Notes under the pieces: generated by a model | What the model was told of the DNA's origin: nothing | Seen by the model: the letters and a program-made list of their open reading frames with translations, nothing else | Databases searched by the model: none | DNA from: an uncultured Collinsella sp. | Lineage (GTDB): Bacteria; Actinomycetota; Coriobacteriia; Coriobacteriales; Coriobacteriaceae | Reading direction: 5' to 3' | Length of the DNA: 9,597 nucleotides | Assembly: GCA_900551975.1 (NCBI GenBank) | Contig: URYA01000051.1 | Coordinates: 1 to 9,597 of the forward strand | Made by a program: the position numbers and the translations under genes | Shown here: piece by piece, positions 6,435-9,597 of the stretch | Numbering within the stretch: the stretch's first letter is position 1 | Layout: every line of letters starts with the position of its first letter

Positions 6435-6500
6435 AAGTTCACTCCCCTAAATGACAAAAGAACAGGTAGCACGCAGTGTGCTGAAATTCATGGGTGGTTA

Positions 6501-6528
6501 ACTCTACCATATGGGCCAGCAGCCTCAA
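6501..6528 (-). promoter_or_regulatory. Weak candidate promoter for the GGDEF gene
   Basis: On the minus strand TTGAGG (6523-6528), a 16-bp spacer and TAGAGT (6501-6506) lie about 65 bp before the GTG start. Each hexamer matches at 4 of 6 positions. The bases 6529-6620 beyond it show no gene or clear structure. Confidence 0.3.
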
Positions 6529-6624
6529 ACTGCAGCAGACGCTCGTCCAAATTGGCGTGACGCTTGCCTTGTTGTTCTTGACCTGGCCGCGCTATCGGAC
6601 ATGCTTCTGGTCTTGGATCACCAT

Positions 6625-6810
6625 GGGAAAGCTCATCCCGTTTTGTGCGTCTAGAGTGGGATGCGGCTTCCCAAAGGTGCCGTTAGGGGAAATCACATCC
6701 CGGTTTACCCCCTTGAAATGGGATGCCGTTTCCCGGAGGGGGTTCAGCGGGAAACGGCATCCCATTTTGGGCCCGAAAAGTGTGATACGGTTTCCGGCCG
6801 GCATGAATAA
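6625..6810. repeat. Three tandem 62-bp repeats carrying six alternating GGGATG-N3-TTTCCC blocks
   Basis: The repeat units are 6625-6686, 6687-6748 and 6749-6810. Each contains GGGAAA-N3-CATCCC followed by the same block inverted. The six 15-bp blocks are at 6625, 6658, 6687, 6720, 6749 and 6782, with centre spacing of exactly 33, 29, 33, 29 and 33 bp and strictly alternating orientation. Blocks 1, 3, 4 and 5 fit GGGATG-N3-TTTCCC perfectly, block 2 has one change and block 6 three. Linkers and the three central bases vary while the flanks hold. Blocks 4 and 5 are identical and form a 20-bp perfect stem (6716-6735 with 6748-6767). Short open frames across it are by-products of the repeat. Confidence 0.85.
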
Positions 6811-6848
6811 AGCCTCCGCAGCCCGTGTGTGCTGCGGAGGCTTTATTC
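6805..6848. terminator. Strong bidirectional intrinsic terminator
   Basis: Perfect 18-bp arms (6805-6822 and 6831-6848) enclose an 8-nt loop. The stem has a GCCTCCGCAGC core flanked by AATAAA on one side and TTTATT on the other, so both strands give a G/C stem with an A/T-rich foot. On the minus strand it would stop transcription from the ABC exporter genes before it reaches the GGDEF gene. Confidence 0.8.
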
Positions 6849-6875
6849 GTTGCGGTGCATTGTGTTTGGGTCGTT

Positions 6876-6957
6876 GAGATGAGTCGATTTGCCCCGAAAG
6901 AGGAGGGCATTGACCTTAGGGTCATGCCCGACGAATGAGCGGCAAATCGGCCATCTC
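6876..6957 (-). other. Two-tier stem-loop just downstream of the ABC exporter gene
   Basis: The outer arms, GAGATG-AGT-CGATTTGCC (6876-6893) and GGCAAATCG-GC-CATCTC (6941-6957), pair except at the 2-3 internal bases. Inside, GGGCATTGACC (6905-6915) pairs with GGTCATGCCC (6920-6929), with one bulged T, around a TTAG loop. The element begins 11 nt after the ABC stop codon and precedes the terminator, so it would be the 3' untranslated region of that message. It could be a message-stabilising structure, a source of a 3'-end small RNA, or a dispersed repeat. Confidence 0.6.
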
Positions 6958-6968
6958 GGCGAGCCGAA

Positions 6969-8888
6969 CTACTCCAGCTCAAACGCTCCGGTATAGAGCT
7001 GGTAGTAATACCCGCGCTTGGCGATCAGCTCGTCGTGGTTGCCGCGCTCGATGATGCGGCCGTGATCCAGACAGATGATCGCGTCGGAGTTGCGCACGGT
7101 GGACAGGCGGTGCGCGATGACAAACGTCGTGCGGCCTTCCATGAGCTTGTCCATGCCGGCTTGCACGATGGCCTCGGTGCGGGTATCGATGCTCGACGTG
7201 GCCTCGTCCAGGATCATCGCCGGCGGATCGGCGACGGCGGCGCGTGCGATCGAGATCAGCTGGCGCTGGCCCTGCGACAGCTGGGCGCCGTTGCCGGTGA
7301 GCATCGTGTCGTAGCCGTCGGGCAGGCGGGTGATAAAGTCGTCCGCGCCGGCGAGCTTTGCTGCCGCGATGCACTCCTCGTCGGTGGCATCCAGATTGCC
7401 GTAGCGGATGTTATCCATCACGGTGCCGGTGAACAGGTTTACGTCCTGCAGCACCACGCCCAGCGAGCGGCGCAGGTCTGCCTTGCGGATCTTGTTGACG
7501 TTGATGCCGTCGTAGCGGATCTTGCCGTCGGCGATGTCATAGAAGCGGTTGATGAGGTTGGTGATGGTCGTCTTACCGGCACCGGTGGCGCCGACAAACG
7601 CGACCTTCTGGCCCGGCTTGGCAAACACGGACACGCCGTGCAGCACCTCGTGGTCGGGCGTGTAGCCAAAGTCGACGTTGTCCATGACCAGATCGCCACG
7701 CAGCGGCACGTACTCGATCTCGCCGGTTGCGCGGTGCGGATGTTTCCACGCCCACATGCCAGTGTGGTGGTCGGCCTCCTCGAGCTGCCAGGTATCGGGG
7801 TTCACCTGAGCGTTGACAAGCGTCACATAGCCTTCGTCGGCTTCGGGCTCCTCGTCGATGAGCTCAAAGATACGGTCGGCGCCGGCGAGGCCCATGACCA
7901 CGGCGTTGATCTGCTGCGAGATCTGGCCGATCTGTCCACAGAACTGCTTGGTCATGTTGAGGAACGGCACCACGACGGCGATGGACAGCGCCATGCCCGA
8001 GATGCTCAGGTTGGGCACGCCCAGCGCTAGGAAAATGCCGCCGGCCAGTGCGACCAGCACGTAGAGCAGGTTGCCCAGGTTCATAAGGATGGGCATGAGG
8101 ATGTTGGCGTACATGTTGGCCTTCTGCGAGACCTCGAAGAGCTTTTCGTTGCGCTCGTCAAAATCGGCTTCGGCGGCAGACTCGTGGCAGAATGCCTTGA
8201 CGACCTTCTGGCCGTTCATGACTTCCTCGATATGGCCCTCGACAACGCCGAGCTCGGTCTGCTGCGCAATAAAGAAGCGCGCGGAGTTGGAGCCGAGCAG
8301 CTTGGTCATAAAGGTCATAAAGGCGACGCCGGCAATAATGACCAAGCACATCCACACGCTGTAGTACAGCATGATAAAGAACACCGTGACGATGACGATG
8401 ACCGTCATGAGCAGGTTGGGCAGCGACTGGCTGATCATCTGGCGCAGCGTGTCGATGTCATTGGTGTAGTGGCTCATGATGTCGCCGCGCTGGTGCGTGT
8501 CGAAGTAGCGGATCGGCAGGTCCTGCATGCGGTTGAACATCTTCTCGCGCAGCTTCTCCAGCGAGCCCTGCGTGACGATGGCCATGGCGCGGTTCCAGAA
8601 GAGCGAGGACAGGATGCCGATGCCGTAGATGCAGGCGAGGGTGGTCACGAGCTGTGCGATCTTGGGCTGCGCGGCTCCCCAATCGCCCGACTGCCACGAT
8701 TCGCTAATAATCTGCAGGGCGCTCTGAAGGAAGGTCGCGCCGATGGAGTTGATGATGGCGCAGAGCACCACGCCGGCGACGACGAGGGGCAAAAGCACGG
8801 GGTAAAAGCCAAAGAGCGTCTTGATGAGGCGCGACATGGTGCCGCCCTTGCGGTTGAGCGCGCGCTCGGCGGTCGTTGCCTTACTCAT
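6969..8888 (-). CDS. ABC exporter half-transporter, consensus ATP-site subunit
   Basis: The 639-residue protein has a six-helix type I exporter membrane domain (about 25-330) and a C-terminal nucleotide-binding domain (about 398-639). The ATPase motifs are Walker A GATGAGKTT (433-441), Q-loop Gln481, signature LSQGQ (537-541, not LSGGQ), Walker B MILDEATS with Asp561 and Glu562, and switch His593 in IAHRLS. A linker of about 50 residues rich in Trp, His and acidic residues (about 350-397) joins the two domains, longer than in most relatives. The start ATG overlaps the stop of the preceding gene by 8 nt (ATGAGTAA), so translation is probably coupled and the two products pair. Such heterodimers export drugs, lipids or peptides from the cytoplasmic membrane; the cargo is unknown. 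Met18 (GGTMSRLIK) is an alternative start, but the overlap favours the first. A structured 3' region and a strong terminator follow. Confidence 0.93.
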   Translation of the reverse strand: MSKATTAERALNRKGGTMSRLIKTLFGFYPVLLPLVVAGVVLCAIINSIGATFLQSALQIISESWQSGDWGAAQPKIAQLVTTLACIYGIGILSSLFWNRAMAIVTQGSLEKLREKMFNRMQDLPIRYFDTHQRGDIMSHYTNDIDTLRQMISQSLPNLLMTVIVIVTVFFIMLYYSVWMCLVIIAGVAFMTFMTKLLGSNSARFFIAQQTELGVVEGHIEEVMNGQKVVKAFCHESAAEADFDERNEKLFEVSQKANMYANILMPILMNLGNLLYVLVALAGGIFLALGVPNLSISGMALSIAVVVPFLNMTKQFCGQIGQISQQINAVVMGLAGADRIFELIDEEPEADEGYVTLVNAQVNPDTWQLEEADHHTGMWAWKHPHRATGEIEYVPLRGDLVMDNVDFGYTPDHEVLHGVSVFAKPGQKVAFVGATGAGKTTITNLINRFYDIADGKIRYDGINVNKIRKADLRRSLGVVLQDVNLFTGTVMDNIRYGNLDATDEECIAAAKLAGADDFITRLPDGYDTMLTGNGAQLSQGQRQLISIARAAVADPPAMILDEATSSIDTRTEAIVQAGMDKLMEGRTTFVIAHRLSTVRNSDAIICLDHGRIIERGNHDELIAKRGYYYQLYTGAFELE

Positions 8889-9597
8889 GTGCCTCGCCTC
8901 CTTCTTGGGTCTGAGCTTGCGTTACGGATGCCTCGGTGTCGGCCTCGACGGCCTCTTCGCCCTCGGCAGACATCTTGTTCTGCGAGGTAAAGGTCTCGCG
9001 GTAGATCTCGCTCGTCTTGAGCAGCTCGTCGTGGTTACCGATCTGCGCGATGCGGCCGCCCTCCATGACGATGATGCGGTCTGCGTCCTGCACGGAGCTA
9101 ATGCGCTGGGCGATGATGAGCTTGGTCGTGTTGGGCAGATAGCTTGCCAGCCCTGCGCGAATCTTGGCGTCGGTCTTGGTGTCGACGGCGCTCGTGGAGT
9201 CGTCCAGGATCAAGATCTTGGGGCGACGCAGCAGGGCACGCGCAATGCACAGGCGCTGCTTCTGGCCGCCGGAAACGTTGGAGCCGCCCTGCTCAATCCA
9301 GGTGTCGTAGCCCTTGGGGAAGCCGTCGACAAACTCGTCGGCGCAGGCCAGATGCGCGGCCTCGCGGACCTCTTCGTCGGTGGCGTTCGGGTCGCCCCAA
9401 CGCAGGTTCTCGGCAATCGTGCCGCTAAACAGCACGTTTTTCTGCAGCACCATGGCCACCTGGTGGCGCAGGGCGTCCAAGTCGTAGTCGCGTACATCCA
9501 CGCCGCCCACGCGCACGGTACCCTCGGTGGCGTCGTACAGGCGGGCGATGAGGTTTACGAGCGTGGACTTGGCCGAGCCGGTGCCGCCGATGATGCC
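8881..9597 (-). CDS. ABC exporter half-transporter, degenerate ATP-site subunit (C-terminal part, cut by right edge)
   Basis: The 238 visible residues are the nucleotide-binding domain and tail. The frame stays open to the edge, so the membrane domain lies outside the window. Walker A is GGTGSAKST (fragment residues 4-12), followed by the Q-loop VLQKNVLFSGTI, signature VSGGQ and Walker B ILILDDSTSAVD. Here the catalytic Glu after the Walker B Asp is replaced by Asp, and the switch His is Gln (IAQRIS). Both changes mark the degenerate subunit of heterodimeric exporters of the BmrC/BmrD and TM287/288 type, matching the LSQGQ signature of the downstream partner. An acidic tail of about 35 residues (SAEGEEAVEADTEAS...) ends the protein. 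Its stop overlaps the partner's start by 8 nt. This subunit is first in the gene pair, as in bmrCD. No start codon is visible. Confidence 0.93.
   Translation of the reverse strand, partial: GIIGGTGSAKSTLVNLIARLYDATEGTVRVGGVDVRDYDLDALRHQVAMVLQKNVLFSGTIAENLRWGDPNATDEEVREAAHLACADEFVDGFPKGYDTWIEQGGSNVSGGQKQRLCIARALLRRPKILILDDSTSAVDTKTDAKIRAGLASYLPNTTKLIIAQRISSVQDADRIIVMEGGRIAQIGNHDELLKTSEIYRETFTSQNKMSAEGEEAVEADTEASVTQAQTQEGGEAHE

Noticed and set aside
6625..6810. The 62-bp repeat array as a CRISPR
   Set aside because: Repeats are imperfect, contiguous and internally palindromic, without unique spacers of even length between identical repeats, and no cas gene is present.
6494..6982. Short open frames on both strands in the GGDEF-ABC gap (for example 6494-6877 plus and 6683-6982 minus)
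   Set aside because: They consist of translated 62-bp repeats and terminator arms, without ribosome-binding sites; such frames are often mis-annotated as hypothetical proteins.
7035..8990. Long plus-strand open frames opposite the ABC exporter genes
   Set aside because: They show the same Gly/Asp/Val/His-rich antisense composition and no family signature.

Overview
The window is GC-rich, densely packed DNA with high-GC codon use, GTG starts, and intergenic regions full of inverted repeats. The proteins and the repeat style (for example the GTGACAAAGGGA-CTG-TCCCTTTGTCAC palindrome) look like a gut Coriobacteriia genome, most likely Collinsella or a close relative. That placement rests on recognition of style, not on a search. 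The window looks like ordinary chromosome: there are no tRNA or rRNA genes, transposases, phage genes or CRISPR arrays.

Layout. (1) Positions 1-462, minus strand: the N-terminal part of the RNA-binding transcription accessory protein Tex, cut by the left edge. (2) Positions 463-871: a non-coding gap holding a ~162-nt imperfect palindrome (544-705) and an intrinsic terminator (771-800). (3) Positions 872-4186, minus strand: a probable three-gene operon transcribed in the order SDR dehydrogenase, OFA-type MFS transporter, Gfo/Idh/MocA dehydrogenase. (4) Positions 4187-4420: a divergent control region with promoter-like elements and two dyad-symmetric sites. (5) Positions 4421-5299, plus strand: a LysR-type regulator, the obvious candidate controller of the operon. 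(6) Positions 5343-6434, minus strand: a membrane-bound GGDEF diguanylate cyclase, convergent with the LysR gene. (7) Positions 6435-6968: a gap with three 62-bp tandem repeats, a perfect bidirectional terminator and a two-tier stem-loop. (8) Positions 6969-9597, minus strand: two overlapping ABC exporter half-transporter genes, the upstream one cut by the right edge.

How the genes work together. The LysR, SDR, MFS and Gfo/Idh genes look like a self-contained uptake-and-oxidation cassette for a small hydroxylated or carboxylated compound: the transporter imports it and two NAD(P)-dependent dehydrogenases act in sequence. The substrate cannot be read from the sequence. The ABC pair forms a heterodimeric exporter with one degenerate and one consensus ATP site. 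Tex and the GGDEF protein have no visible functional link to the cassette.

No gene is of an unknown family. The least explained signals are non-coding: the strictly phased 62-bp repeat array, the large palindrome upstream of tex, the structured element just after the ABC stop codon, and the operator-like dyads between the LysR and SDR genes.
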